A DNA stretch of 64,000 bases from Reichenbachiella faecimaris. Lineage in GTDB: Bacteria; Bacteroidota; Bacteroidia; Cytophagales; Cyclobacteriaceae. The stretch spans positions 62,001 through 126,000 of the forward strand of contig NZ_FWYF01000003.1 in assembly GCF_900176375.1 (NCBI RefSeq). The letters run 5' to 3'. The notes under the pieces are model-generated. The model saw nothing but the letters and a program-made list of their open reading frames with translations. It searched no databases and was not told the origin of the DNA. Within the stretch, counting starts at the first letter, position 1, and the number at the start of each line of letters is the position of its first letter. Shown here piece after piece: positions 54,824 to 63,822 of the stretch. The position numbers and the translations under genes are program-made.

Positions 54824-56770
54824 ATGAAAACTAAACTCTTATTAATAGAAGATGATAAAATCGATCAAAAAGCTTTTGAACGATTTGCAAATCGGGAAAT
54901 GACAGACTGTATCTATGAGATAGCCGGATCCGTAACTGATGCAAAAAAATCACTTGAAGAAGGTAATTATGATGTTGTCATTACAGATTTTTCTCTTGGT
55001 GATGGTGACGCGTTTGATTTGCTGACAGAAACCAAGGAGATACCTGTAATTTTTGTGAGTGGCGCTGGCAATGAAGAAGTAGTAATTGAAGCTATGAAGA
55101 ATGGTGCCTCTGATTTTCTCATCAAAGACTCTGTGAGAAATTACCTTAAAGTTCTTCCTCTTGTTATACAAAAGATCCTCGAGCAGAGACGTTCGAAACA
55201 AAAATTACAGGAGGCAGAAATCCAAATAAAAAAGCTTTCACATGTTTCTCGTCAAACTATTAACCCGGTGATCATATTTGATAGAAACAAAAAAATTGAG
55301 TGGGTCAATGAGGCCTTCATAAATTTAACAGGCTATTCATCTGAAGAAATTTATGGAATGTCTGCGGGGCTTTTTAGCCGAAAAGAAGGGCCGTTTGATG
55401 ATTCAAAGGTTGCCAGAAGAGTGGTCAATCTTAAAAAATCGTATACCTATGAGTCAATTTGCTACGGTCGAGATGGGTCAGAGTACTGGACTGACAATTC
55501 GCTTTCTCCCATTCTTGATGAAGCTGGAGAGATTATTAACTATGTGATTGTTCAAACGAACATTACAGAGAAAAAAAAGACAGAGATGGCTCTTAGAGAA
55601 GCTAAGGAGGCTGCTCTGCAATCAGAAAAGGCAAAGGAGCACTTTTTGGCAAATATGAGTCACGAGATTCGAACACCGCTCAACAGTATAGTTGGGTTCA
55701 CTGATTTACTTCTGCAAGAAAAGACAAGTGCTAAGCAACGTGAATATCTGGATGCAGTGAAATGGTCTTCTGGGAATTTGCTCGGAATAATCAATGACAT
55801 TCTCGATATGAGTAAAATTGAATCAGGCAAAATCGAACTGGAAAAAACTGAAATGAACCTTAAGGTCTTAGCTGAATCTTGTGCTAAATCACTTTCGGTG
55901 AAAGTACCTGAGATGGTAGAGCTGAATGTAGATGTGGATGCTTCTATTCCTGTCTGTCTGGAGGGAGACCCGATACGCATGAATCAAATACTCACCAATT
56001 TGCTCAACAACAGTTTGAAATTTACCGAACGTGGAGAAGTAAGACTTGCCATACATCAAAAGTCTATTAACCGAGGTCAATCGGAAATTACTTTTGTGGT
56101 AACTGATACTGGCATCGGAATTCCTGCTGATAAACTGGGGGAGATTTTTGAAACGTTTATACAAGCTTCGTCTGAGACAACTCGGAAGTACGGAGGTACT
56201 GGTCTGGGTCTGCCGATAGTTAAAGAGCTAGTAGCACTTCATGGTGGAGAAATAAATGTGGAAAGTGAGGAAGGAAAAGGAAGCAAGTTTGAATTTACAA
56301 TAAAACTCGATGCTTACAATAAACCTGAGAAAAAGAAGGATGAGAGGGCTCCCAGTTTCATGAAACTGGATCAATTGAGGCTTTTGATTGTCGAAGATCA
56401 TCCGCTGAATCAATTGCTCATTAAAACTACGTTGCAAAGACAAAACATCAATTTCGATTTGGCCAACAATGGAAAAGAAGCTATCACCATGGTCAATGAG
56501 ACGGATTACGATCTTATTCTAATGGACATTCATATGCCAGAAATGGGAGGTATTAAAACTACCCAGGTCATTCGTAACTTGCTGAGCGAGCCTAAGAGAA
56601 GTGTACCCATTTTGGCAATGACGGCTAGTGCTATGAGAAATGATTTGGAAGCTTGTTTGGAATGTGGAATGAACGACTACATACCTAAGCCATTCAAGGT
56701 TGAAGAATTGTTTGCGAAAATCCAACAATGGACCAATGTAGTGCAAGAAGCAAAACAAGATGTAGCATAA
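54824..56770 (+). CDS. Hybrid histidine kinase: receiver, PAS, kinase, receiver
   Basis: A 648-residue soluble protein. The N-terminal receiver (about 1-120) has EDDKIDQ, the Asp in VVITDFSLGDGD and Lys in FLIKDS. A PAS/PAC unit follows at about 135-260 (IIFDRNKKIEWVNEAFINLTGY). HisKA contains His280 in ANMSHEIRTPLNS, HATPase_c has NNSLKFTERG and GTGLGLPIVKEL, and the C-terminal receiver (about 520-640) has Asp568 in LILMDIHMPEMGG and Lys in YIPKPF. Receivers at both ends are unusual and place it in the middle of a relay. The Hpt protein needed to pass phosphate on is encoded next. Confidence 0.92.
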   Translation: MKTKLLLIEDDKIDQKAFERFANREMTDCIYEIAGSVTDAKKSLEEGNYDVVITDFSLGDGDAFDLLTETKEIPVIFVSGAGNEEVVIEAMKNGASDFLIKDSVRNYLKVLPLVIQKILEQRRSKQKLQEAEIQIKKLSHVSRQTINPVIIFDRNKKIEWVNEAFINLTGYSSEEIYGMSAGLFSRKEGPFDDSKVARRVVNLKKSYTYESICYGRDGSEYWTDNSLSPILDEAGEIINYVIVQTNITEKKKTEMALREAKEAALQSEKAKEHFLANMSHEIRTPLNSIVGFTDLLLQEKTSAKQREYLDAVKWSSGNLLGIINDILDMSKIESGKIELEKTEMNLKVLAESCAKSLSVKVPEMVELNVDVDASIPVCLEGDPIRMNQILTNLLNNSLKFTERGEVRLAIHQKSINRGQSEITFVVTDTGIGIPADKLGEIFETFIQASSETTRKYGGTGLGLPIVKELVALHGGEINVESEEGKGSKFEFTIKLDAYNKPEKKKDERAPSFMKLDQLRLLIVEDHPLNQLLIKTTLQRQNINFDLANNGKEAITMVNETDYDLILMDIHMPEMGGIKTTQVIRNLLSEPKRSVPILAMTASAMRNDLEACLECGMNDYIPKPFKVEELFAKIQQWTNVVQEAKQDVA

Positions 56771-56789
56771 ATGAATTTTGAAGTTAAAT

Positions 56790-57131
56790 ATGACAGTTAT
56801 GATAAATTTTAATTATTTGAATGAAGTCTTCTCTGGTGACGCCCAGCTGATTGATGATGTGTTAGATATTTATATATCAGAGTATCCAGAATTTGAGGCT
56901 AGGTTCGCAAATTGTATGGCGCGTAGAGAAATGGAAGAGATTAGTAAGATGGCACATAAGTGGCAATTTACAGCCAAGGTTCTTGGCCTTGTTGAACTAA
57001 AAAATGACCTGATACAATTGCAGGATTATGCAAACCTAACATTTCATGAGACCGATCAATTGACCACAAAGGTGCTAGGTCAGGTGAAAGAAGCTTTTGG
57101 TCAGTTGCTGACCCATCGAACAGCTTCTTGA
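56790..57131 (+). CDS. Hpt phosphotransfer protein
   Basis: A 113-residue helical protein from the ATG at 56790 (MTVMINFNYL); the ATG at 56799 is an alternative, and an earlier TTG at 56778 is unlikely. The phosphorylated His is in ISKMAHKWQFTAKVLGL, aligning with the AHKLK(S/G)... motif of Hpt domains, and LIDDVLDIYISEYPEF matches the first helix. It follows the hybrid kinase by 19 bases and ends the four-gene relay operon, so it presumably exchanges phosphate with the kinase's C-terminal receiver. Confidence 0.82.
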   Translation: MTVMINFNYLNEVFSGDAQLIDDVLDIYISEYPEFEARFANCMARREMEEISKMAHKWQFTAKVLGLVELKNDLIQLQDYANLTFHETDQLTTKVLGQVKEAFGQLLTHRTAS

Positions 57132-57148
57132 GCCTGAAATTTATCTCT

Positions 57149-57197
57149 AAAAGAACTCATAAAAGTCCAGTAAGGACTTTTATGAGTTCTTTTATTT
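57149..57197. terminator. Strong terminator after the relay operon
   Basis: AAAGAACTCATAAAAGTCC and GGACTTTTATGAGTTCTTT are perfect reverse complements around AGTAA, with A-rich and T-rich flanks on either side. Confidence 0.93.
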
Positions 57198-57264
57198 TCC
57201 TAAAATGATTCCTGATTTAATGGATAACGGCATCGAAGCATTCTAAAGCAAGTTTTGAATGCAG

Positions 57265-57295
57265 TTTACGAGAATTACGTAATATTTAAAATACG
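57265..57295 (+). promoter_or_regulatory. Shared upstream motif, copy 2
   Basis: The second copy of the 31-base element at 52498-52528. It ends 74 bases before the ATG at 57370, close to the 67 bases of copy 1. Further ACG words follow downstream (57300-57330). Confidence 0.4.
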
Positions 57296-57369
57296 AAACT
57301 CACGAATAATAAACGAGTGTTTGTCGCACGATTTTTACAGTATTAAAATTCTAATATAAACTAAAGATC

Positions 57370-57906
57370 ATGAAAACGCTTTACAAAATTTTTACCATTA
57401 CAATCTTAATCTGGTTACCCAGATTTGTAGATGCACAAACGTTAAAAACCTCAGTATATTCGGGAGCTAAGCCACGAGCCATATCGGGAGTATCCATTGG
57501 TGTGCAGTTGCCTGGATTTATCGGAGACATCGAGGTGGGCGGATTTTATGAAACCCATTCTAAATTCACCACTGACTCCAATGGGGAGGAGTCTCGAGAG
57601 GTTATCGGAGCACAGGGAATCCTCGCTTCATTTTCTGTGGCTTCAACAAGAAAATTAAATGTGAATTTTGGAACTAAGATTGGTTTGATTCGCGACGGTG
57701 TATTTATCCACCCATCTCTTACTGCAGAGTATTATTTGAGTGATATTGTATCTGTGGGAGTAGAAAGTAGACTTGCAAACATGACGCCAGCTTTCCAAGC
57801 TAAGCTGTCTTTCTATATGTTTGGAGCACAAGACAGAAAGTTTCGTCAGGCCAAATATAAGGCTCGAAAAGAATCTTATAGAGTACACAAACAATATAGA
57901 GATTAA
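57370..57906 (+). CDS. Small outer-membrane beta-barrel-like protein
   Basis: A 178-residue protein with a signal peptide (ITILIWLPRFVDAQ). Strand-like segments follow (ISGVSIGVQLPGFIGDIEVGGFYET, VIGAQGILASFSVAS, LNVNFGTKIGLIRDG, ISVGVESRL-like, PAFQAKLSFYMF). The last 25 residues form a basic tail (KFRQAKYKARKESYRVHKQYRD), unusual for a barrel, which normally ends in an aromatic strand. The gene resembles that at 40590-41027 in plan. It is monocistronic and lies inside the kinase cluster with the shared 31-base motif upstream, so it may be a target of the relay. Confidence 0.6.
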   Translation: MKTLYKIFTITILIWLPRFVDAQTLKTSVYSGAKPRAISGVSIGVQLPGFIGDIEVGGFYETHSKFTTDSNGEESREVIGAQGILASFSVASTRKLNVNFGTKIGLIRDGVFIHPSLTAEYYLSDIVSVGVESRLANMTPAFQAKLSFYMFGAQDRKFRQAKYKARKESYRVHKQYRD

Positions 57907-57959
57907 TAATATAAAGCAAAGCGTGCTGTTACAGCACATGAATCGGCAAGTTTAATCAC

Positions 57960-58010
57960 CCCTTGTTTTGGTCTGATTCAAGACTCAAGACAAGGGCCGA
58001 TTTGTTTTAT
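57960..58010. terminator. Possible bidirectional terminator between convergent genes
   Basis: CCCTTGT (57960-57966) and ACAAGGG (57990-57996) pair, with GTCT/AGAC further in. A smaller GTGCTG / CAGCAC hairpin lies just before (57923-57937). T-rich sequence follows on the plus strand. It separates two converging genes. Confidence 0.45.
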
Positions 58011-58017
58011 AACCTAT

Positions 58018-58434
58018 TTAGAAGTAATCTGGAAAATGTACTTTTAAAAGCTCCAAAAACTGCTCTTCTTGTAGGAGTTTATTTTGAAAATAACCCACAG
58101 AAGAATGAGATTTTGCACGCTCACGGTCATCAGGGTTTAATGAGGTTGTTAGCATGACTAAAAGTATTTCTGCTTTTTGAGAGGCTTCTAATTTTTCATA
58201 TTCATCAAGAAATTCCCACCCATTCATGACGGGCATATTAATATCTAATAATATAATTTGAGGTTGTGGGTGCTTGCCATCGTTGGTGGAAATTAGAAAG
58301 TCCAGTGCTTCTTGGCCGTCAGTAGCTATTTCAACTTTTTCTACACAATCCATTTGTTTGAAAAGTCTTTTGTGGAAAAAGTTGCAATCATCGTCATCAT
58401 CTACTAATAATATGCAGTTAAGTTTTTTCTTCAT
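58018..58434 (-). CDS. Rcp1-like single-domain response regulator
   Basis: A 138-residue receiver with LLVDDDDDCNFF, phospho-acceptor Asp in IILLDINMPVMNGWEFL, a Thr-Thr-Ser switch (VMLTTSLNPDD) and Lys in YFQNKLLQ, where the usual Pro after Lys is Leu. It has no output domain. The start overlaps the end of the kinase gene by four bases, so the kinase is the clear partner. It resembles the receiver encoded at 54364-54780. Confidence 0.92.
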   Translation of the reverse strand: MKKKLNCILLVDDDDDCNFFHKRLFKQMDCVEKVEIATDGQEALDFLISTNDGKHPQPQIILLDINMPVMNGWEFLDEYEKLEASQKAEILLVMLTTSLNPDDRERAKSHSSVGYFQNKLLQEEQFLELLKVHFPDYF

Positions 58435-60794
58435 AGCGGTTTGTCTAATATGGTAAAAAAGAAAGAGCTGCCTTTGTTGAGTTCAGATTCAACCCAGATA
58501 GTCCCATTGTGTATTTCTACAATTTTTTTGGCATGGGCTAATCCAATACCAGTCCCTTCGTATTCTTTTTTCTTATGGAGCTTACGGAAAATTGTAAATA
58601 TCGTACTTCGATTTTTTTCGTCAATCCCGATGCCGTTGTCCTTGACTTCAAACTGTAAACCTTTTTTAATTTTCTTTGAACTTATGGTAATCACTGGATG
58701 AGTGTCATTATTATGAAATTTAATGGCATTATGTATAAGGTTTTGAAACAAAAGTTTTATCTCCAAAGGATAGGCTGGTATAGTGGGCATTGGATTCACT
58801 TTTATTGTTGCTTTGTTTACGTCTATTATTTTATCTAAGTCCTGTTGAATAGATATTAGCAATTCTTCTAGATTTACCATTTCAATTTTTTTTGAAACCC
58901 CAAGTCGGGAGTAGTCGAGAAGCCCGGTGATTAGGTTGTCCATGCGACCGGTTGCTCTGAGTATAGAGCTGATGTATAGTTCGGCCTCTTCTGATAGAAT
59001 ATCAATACAATCCTCTTTAAGGACTCTTACATAATTTTTTATAGTGAGCAATGGTTCGCGCAGATCATGAGAGGCAACATAGGTTAACTGTTCCATTTCT
59101 TGATTTTTGGATTTTATTAACTCTGCAACTTTTAGTGCAGCTTCTTCTGATTTTTTTTTCTCAGTAATATCCCGAATCGCTGCAATGGCAATAGTTCCTT
59201 TATCTGTGACTAACGGACTTAGACTCACTTCTACTGGAAATTCCGATCCATCTTTTCTAGTAGCCAACAGATCCATATTAGCACCCATACCTCTCACTTT
59301 CGGTGAGGAAAAGAAATCTTGACGGTGCTTATGATGATTAAGTGAAAGTCTATTGGGAATTAATATCTCAACAAGATTTCCCTGTATCTCCTCTCTGGTA
59401 TAACCGAACATTTTTTCCGATTGCTGATTGGCAAGTTCTATGATTCCTTCTCGATTCACTACAATCATTGCATCTGGGGCGGATTCAAGAAGATTCCTGA
59501 ATTTAGCTTCGGATCTTTTTAGTTTTTCGCTGTATTCATGAGTATCAGTGGTATCGCGAGTTATTTTGATGAAACCCGAAACTTTTCCAAAAAGATCTAT
59601 TTGTGAGGAAATCAAGGCGTCACTCCAAAAAGCCAATCCATTTTTCCTTATGCGCCACCCTGCAGATTCAATTTTTCCCTTCTGCTTTGCATCGGTAAGT
59701 AAGCGTTCTGGTAGGTTTGCTTTTTGAGCATCAGGGGGAAAAAAAACGCTAAAGTTTTTGCCTATTATTTCTTCTGGTGTGTATCCTTTTATTTTTTCAG
59801 CTCCTTTATTCCAACTTTTGATGATTCCCCTATTATCTAACGTAATGATCGCATAATCTTCAATGGAGTCTATGATATTTTGATGTTGTGTTTGATTTTC
59901 CAATAACCGTTCACGAGAAATATCACTCTCATTTAGCGTTTTGGACAAGTACCAGGTAAGGATCAGTAGGGCTGTGATAATACTAACGATCAATAGCGAA
60001 AGGCTAAGTTCATCACTGATTTGCGTATTAGTCTTTAGTGACATCCTGAGATATCCTAGGAGGATAGGAATGATTACAATACAAGGGATGAAAATTTTCG
60101 CAGCTTTCCCTCCAGAATAAGGACTCATTAAAATCCGCATGAAACCATAGTCTTTATTCATAAATACTATGCCTGTACCAACCAGCATAAAGAAAAGCGC
60201 TGTATGTAGGGACATAGGAAAGTATTTCAAAATACCATAAAACTCACCTACATTGTAGAGATAACCGATGACAGAAAAGAAGCCCAGCATAAATACAGCT
60301 AAGGAAAGATAGTTAGCTGCTGATCTGATCCTTTTAGGACGTTGCGTTGAGAACAGTAGAGCTAGTGCTGTAAGTACAAATCCAAGTGCAGTATTTGGAG
60401 CCATGTTGTTTGATACATTTCCTTTCGTGTCTTTGATTAATTCCGCACTAAACATGAGCTGATCGATCTGAATGGAGGAGTGAGCGACTTGGTTAATTAA
60501 CTTAACAAGACTTATTAAAATGATAAGAATGGAAAGGACTTGACTCAGGGTTAAAAATGACTCCATTCTTTTCCCTGATAGTATGAGGAGGGACAATCCA
60601 GATAAAATAAAGCAAATGGCAGTTAGAGGATTCATTGCCACAAGATCGGCTATAGGTCGTTTTAATACTTCGATGTCAAAAGCCCACCCAATAATGACCA
60701 AGATACCTGCAGCCAAGGTAGTGCCTCCAATAATGAGTGAGATAGCAGATGAATCCCTATGGTTTCTTTTTTTAGTTAAAGGTGCTATACTCAT
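58431..60794 (-). CDS. Multi-pass membrane histidine kinase with two PAS domains
   Basis: A 787-residue protein. The first 290 residues hold about eight hydrophobic helices (for example ISLIIGGTTLAAGILVIIGWAF, LTAICFILSGLSLLIL, YLSLAVFMLGFFSVIGYLY, LHTALFFMLVGTGIVFM, LSLLIVSIITALLILTWYL), an integral sensor region of MASE-like character. Two PAS/PAC units follow (about 310-425 and 430-550), then HisKA with His576 in YVASHDLREPLL and HATPase_c (HNAIKFHN, VKDNGIGID, GTGIGLAHAKKIV). It is translationally coupled to the Rcp1-like receiver. The signal is unknown. Confidence 0.9.
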   Translation of the reverse strand: MSIAPLTKKRNHRDSSAISLIIGGTTLAAGILVIIGWAFDIEVLKRPIADLVAMNPLTAICFILSGLSLLILSGKRMESFLTLSQVLSILIILISLVKLINQVAHSSIQIDQLMFSAELIKDTKGNVSNNMAPNTALGFVLTALALLFSTQRPKRIRSAANYLSLAVFMLGFFSVIGYLYNVGEFYGILKYFPMSLHTALFFMLVGTGIVFMNKDYGFMRILMSPYSGGKAAKIFIPCIVIIPILLGYLRMSLKTNTQISDELSLSLLIVSIITALLILTWYLSKTLNESDISRERLLENQTQHQNIIDSIEDYAIITLDNRGIIKSWNKGAEKIKGYTPEEIIGKNFSVFFPPDAQKANLPERLLTDAKQKGKIESAGWRIRKNGLAFWSDALISSQIDLFGKVSGFIKITRDTTDTHEYSEKLKRSEAKFRNLLESAPDAMIVVNREGIIELANQQSEKMFGYTREEIQGNLVEILIPNRLSLNHHKHRQDFFSSPKVRGMGANMDLLATRKDGSEFPVEVSLSPLVTDKGTIAIAAIRDITEKKKSEEAALKVAELIKSKNQEMEQLTYVASHDLREPLLTIKNYVRVLKEDCIDILSEEAELYISSILRATGRMDNLITGLLDYSRLGVSKKIEMVNLEELLISIQQDLDKIIDVNKATIKVNPMPTIPAYPLEIKLLFQNLIHNAIKFHNNDTHPVITISSKKIKKGLQFEVKDNGIGIDEKNRSTIFTIFRKLHKKKEYEGTGIGLAHAKKIVEIHNGTIWVESELNKGSSFFFTILDKPL

Positions 60795-61220
60795 ATTAGG
60801 TTAGGTAAATTGAGTTTTTTTAATCCATAAATCAACAGAGAACTTTCCTTGTCGCAGAAGAGTATCCTAAAGGGTAAATCAAGTATGCTTTCTTATTTTT
60901 TGGTTTGCAAAATTGATTTTGTTGTTCTACCAACGTTTGAGCCAGGTGCATCATAAAGCAGTTTGTCAGTTGATAATCCTTATTGGTTAATCAATGCGAA
61001 AATTGATCGTTTCAATGTAGAAAAAAATACTTGTTAAATAATTTCCTTCTGTGTTTTGATAGAAGCATATATCTCATTATCACATCCATTTTTGGGCTCT
61101 AATTGGTCATAATTTTTTATCTGACATAAAAATGAATTAAATTATTATCTCAATATAACGGATTAATCATTTATAATTATCAATTTTTAAAACCAACTAA
61201 GTAATACTAACCTGAAATAA
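60795..61220. other. Divergent promoter region
   Basis: About 425 AT-rich bases between the start codons of the membrane kinase (minus) and the receptor (plus). No small gene or clear repeat is seen. It should carry both promoters, which I cannot place with confidence. Confidence 0.5.
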
Positions 61221-63230
61221 ATGTGTAAGCCTAACCTAATTCTTAACTGTGATTTTTTTTCACTGAGAAGATGTTTTGTCTGGTCAATTGTATGCCTATT
61301 GAATTCACCTTACGGTTTATATGCTCAGAAAGATGACCTTTCAGCCGATGAACTGAAACAACTGAGTATTGAAGAACTGATGAGTATAGAAGTTACTTCT
61401 GTCAGTAGACTACCCGAAAAATTATCGAAAACAGCTTCCGCTATTCAGGTAGTAACGGGAGAAGACATCCTAAAGTATGGTGCTACTAATATCCCAGAAG
61501 CGCTCTACCTAGCTGGTAATCTCCAAATAGCTCAAAAGGGTTCGCATTCCTGGGGAGTTACTGCCAGAGGGTTCAATACAGATTTGGCCAACAAGATGCT
61601 GGTTTTAATAGATGGACGAACTGTCTATACTCCTCTTTTTTCGGGCGTGTTTTGGGATCGTCAGGATTATCTCCTAGAGGATATAGATCAGATAGAAGTG
61701 ATCAGCGGTCCCGGAGGAACTCTTTGGGGGGCAAATGCAGTAAATGGAGTTATTAATATCACCTCGAAAGGCGCTAAGGAAACTCAAGGTCTATTTTTGG
61801 AAGGCAGCGTTGGTAATGAACTAAAGACTTTGGTAAGCACGAGGTATGGCGGGAAGATAGCTCCTAATATACATTATCGTGCTTATGCCAAATATGGTAA
61901 ACGAGACGGAACAGTATTTTCAGACAGTGTAGACGCCAGAGATTCTTGGCTTATAAAGCAGGGAGGGTTTCGAGTGGATGCCGAAAAGGAAAATTCCAAT
62001 TTTACGCTACAGGGAGACTTGTATCAAAACGATTCTGATCTGATCAGCGGAGAAACCTCAGAAATAATTGGAGGGAATGTACTGGCCAGATGGTCGCATA
62101 CTTTCAATGATAGTTCAAATTTGCGTTTACAAACTTATTTTGATCAGACAGATCTTCTTCTTCCTACTGCTCCATTTATTGTAAACGGAATGGAACTGGC
62201 ACCTGCCGGTACTTTCAAGGATAAACTGACAACCTATGATATTGATTTTCAGCATCGGTTTGAGTTGGGCAGCATCAACCGTGTGATATGGGGTTTGGGA
62301 TATAGACATACTCATGATCAGGTGACCAATTCGCCTGCCCTAGGTTTTCTGCCTGAAGTACTCAAGCAGAATCTCTTTAGCATTTTCGTCCAGGATGAAA
62401 TTAAAGTTTTTAGAGATTTTTTTGTTGCCATAGGTACAAAACTCGAACACAATGATTATACTGGGTATGTACTGGAACCTAATTGCAGGATACGTAAAAC
62501 AATCGGAAAAAATTGGATGATCTGGTCTGCCATTTCCAGAGCAGTTCGTGCACCATCGCGTGTAGATAGAGATATCACACAAGGTACGCCACCAAATTTT
62601 GTTTTACTCAAGGGCAGTTCAGAGTTTAGGACAGAAACTGTCATTGCCAGTGAATTGGGTGTTCGTGGAAAAATTATGTCGAAAGGAACCGCTTCGGTTT
62701 CTTTTTTTTATAATCAGTATGATCATATACGTAGTACGGTACTCGATCCCGAAGTAATTTTTCCATTAACATTTCAAAACGGATTGGAAGGGGTAACCTA
62801 TGGGTTTGAGCTGAACGTTTCTTATCAGCCGGCTTATTGGTGGCAGCTTACCACCAGTTATACCCTTTTGCATCAAGATCTTAAGGTTAAGAATGGTCAG
62901 ACCGATTTCAATAATACGTACAATGAAACAGCCGATCCGGAAGGTCAATTTTTGTTTCGTTCGACGTTTTCATTGCCTTTGGGTATAAGTGTTAACGGTG
63001 CATTCAGATGGGTGGATGAACTCCCAATTAACAATAGCGGAACACAAGAGACCGTGCCTTCATATGCGGAGTTGGACGCCCGAGTAGCTTGGGATGCGAA
63101 TGATAAGATTAGTTTCTCTGTTGCTGGGAGAAATCTTTTGCATAATGATCATATAGAATATGGAGCGACTACTCCAACTCGACAAGCAATAGAAAGAAGC
63201 GTATATGTGAAGATGGCGCTGAGATTTTGA
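61221..63230 (+). CDS. TonB-dependent receptor without N-terminal carboxypeptidase-like domain
   Basis: A 669-residue receptor. After the signal peptide (FVWSIVCLLNSPYGLYAQ) it has the motif LSIEELMSIEVTSVSR, seen in a distinct receptor group, then the plug (SAIQVVTGEDILKYGATNIPEALYL, GVTARGFNTDLANKMLVLIDGR, IEVISGPGGTLWGANAVNGVINI) and a barrel ending MALRF. It is followed by a YfiR-like gene (35 bases) and a CHASE8-like sensor gene, an arrangement I know from several bacteria, which suggests a signalling role or an uptake system whose state is reported to the sensor. Possible ligands include siderophores and cobalamin; the sequence does not decide. Confidence 0.9.
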   Translation: MCKPNLILNCDFFSLRRCFVWSIVCLLNSPYGLYAQKDDLSADELKQLSIEELMSIEVTSVSRLPEKLSKTASAIQVVTGEDILKYGATNIPEALYLAGNLQIAQKGSHSWGVTARGFNTDLANKMLVLIDGRTVYTPLFSGVFWDRQDYLLEDIDQIEVISGPGGTLWGANAVNGVINITSKGAKETQGLFLEGSVGNELKTLVSTRYGGKIAPNIHYRAYAKYGKRDGTVFSDSVDARDSWLIKQGGFRVDAEKENSNFTLQGDLYQNDSDLISGETSEIIGGNVLARWSHTFNDSSNLRLQTYFDQTDLLLPTAPFIVNGMELAPAGTFKDKLTTYDIDFQHRFELGSINRVIWGLGYRHTHDQVTNSPALGFLPEVLKQNLFSIFVQDEIKVFRDFFVAIGTKLEHNDYTGYVLEPNCRIRKTIGKNWMIWSAISRAVRAPSRVDRDITQGTPPNFVLLKGSSEFRTETVIASELGVRGKIMSKGTASVSFFYNQYDHIRSTVLDPEVIFPLTFQNGLEGVTYGFELNVSYQPAYWWQLTTSYTLLHQDLKVKNGQTDFNNTYNETADPEGQFLFRSTFSLPLGISVNGAFRWVDELPINNSGTQETVPSYAELDARVAWDANDKISFSVAGRNLLHNDHIEYGATTPTRQAIERSVYVKMALRF

Positions 63231-63265
63231 GACTTAGCAGTTAGATATTTTAGCATTTAGGACAA

Positions 63266-63820
63266 ATGAGCAAAATTAAGAAGCAGAAAAAGAGGATTAC
63301 AAGAATATCCTACCTTATTTTTTTAATAGTCTGTTTGTGCGCTGCACAAACCTCAGATTCTAAAGAATATAAGGTTAAGGCCATTTTCTTGTTCAATTTT
63401 GCTCAATTTATGGAGTGGCCGGAAGATTCTTTTGCTCATGAAAAGGCTCCGTTTGTACTAGGCATTTTAGGAGAGAATCTCTTTGGAACTTTTTTGAAAG
63501 AAACCATCATTAACGAGAAAATAGAGGGACATCCACTGGTTATAGAGCATTATAATGAGATAAGCGAAGTGAATGGATGTCACATTTTATTTGTCCATAC
63601 CACTCAGGTGGATCAAATGAATGCAATGGCTGATCATCTGAAATATCAGCATGTACTTACCGTTGGTGAAAGTCGGGATTTTATTACCAAAGGAGGTGTT
63701 GTCAGGTTTTTTATGAAAGGGGGTAAGATTAGACTGGAAATTAATGTTCAGGCCGCTGAGGCTGCTGGTCTTGTCATAAGTTCGAAATTATTAGGTGTGT
63801 CTCAAATCGTAAAAAGCTAA
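63266..63820 (+). CDS. YfiR-family (DUF4154) periplasmic protein
   Basis: A 184-residue protein with a signal segment (ISYLIFLIVCLCAAQ). The family pattern is clear: EYKVKAIFLFNFAQFMEWPEDSF near the start, FVLGILGENLFG, GCHILFVHTT, LTVGESRDFITKGGVVRFF and the final VISSKLL. In Pseudomonas YfiR is a periplasmic repressor of the membrane diguanylate cyclase YfiN. Here the next gene, two bases away, encodes a membrane sensor whose CHASE8-like start resembles YfiN, so a parallel repressor-sensor pair is likely. Confidence 0.88.
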   Translation: MSKIKKQKKRITRISYLIFLIVCLCAAQTSDSKEYKVKAIFLFNFAQFMEWPEDSFAHEKAPFVLGILGENLFGTFLKETIINEKIEGHPLVIEHYNEISEVNGCHILFVHTTQVDQMNAMADHLKYQHVLTVGESRDFITKGGVVRFFMKGGKIRLEINVQAAEAAGLVISSKLLGVSQIVKS

Positions 63821-63822
63821 TT

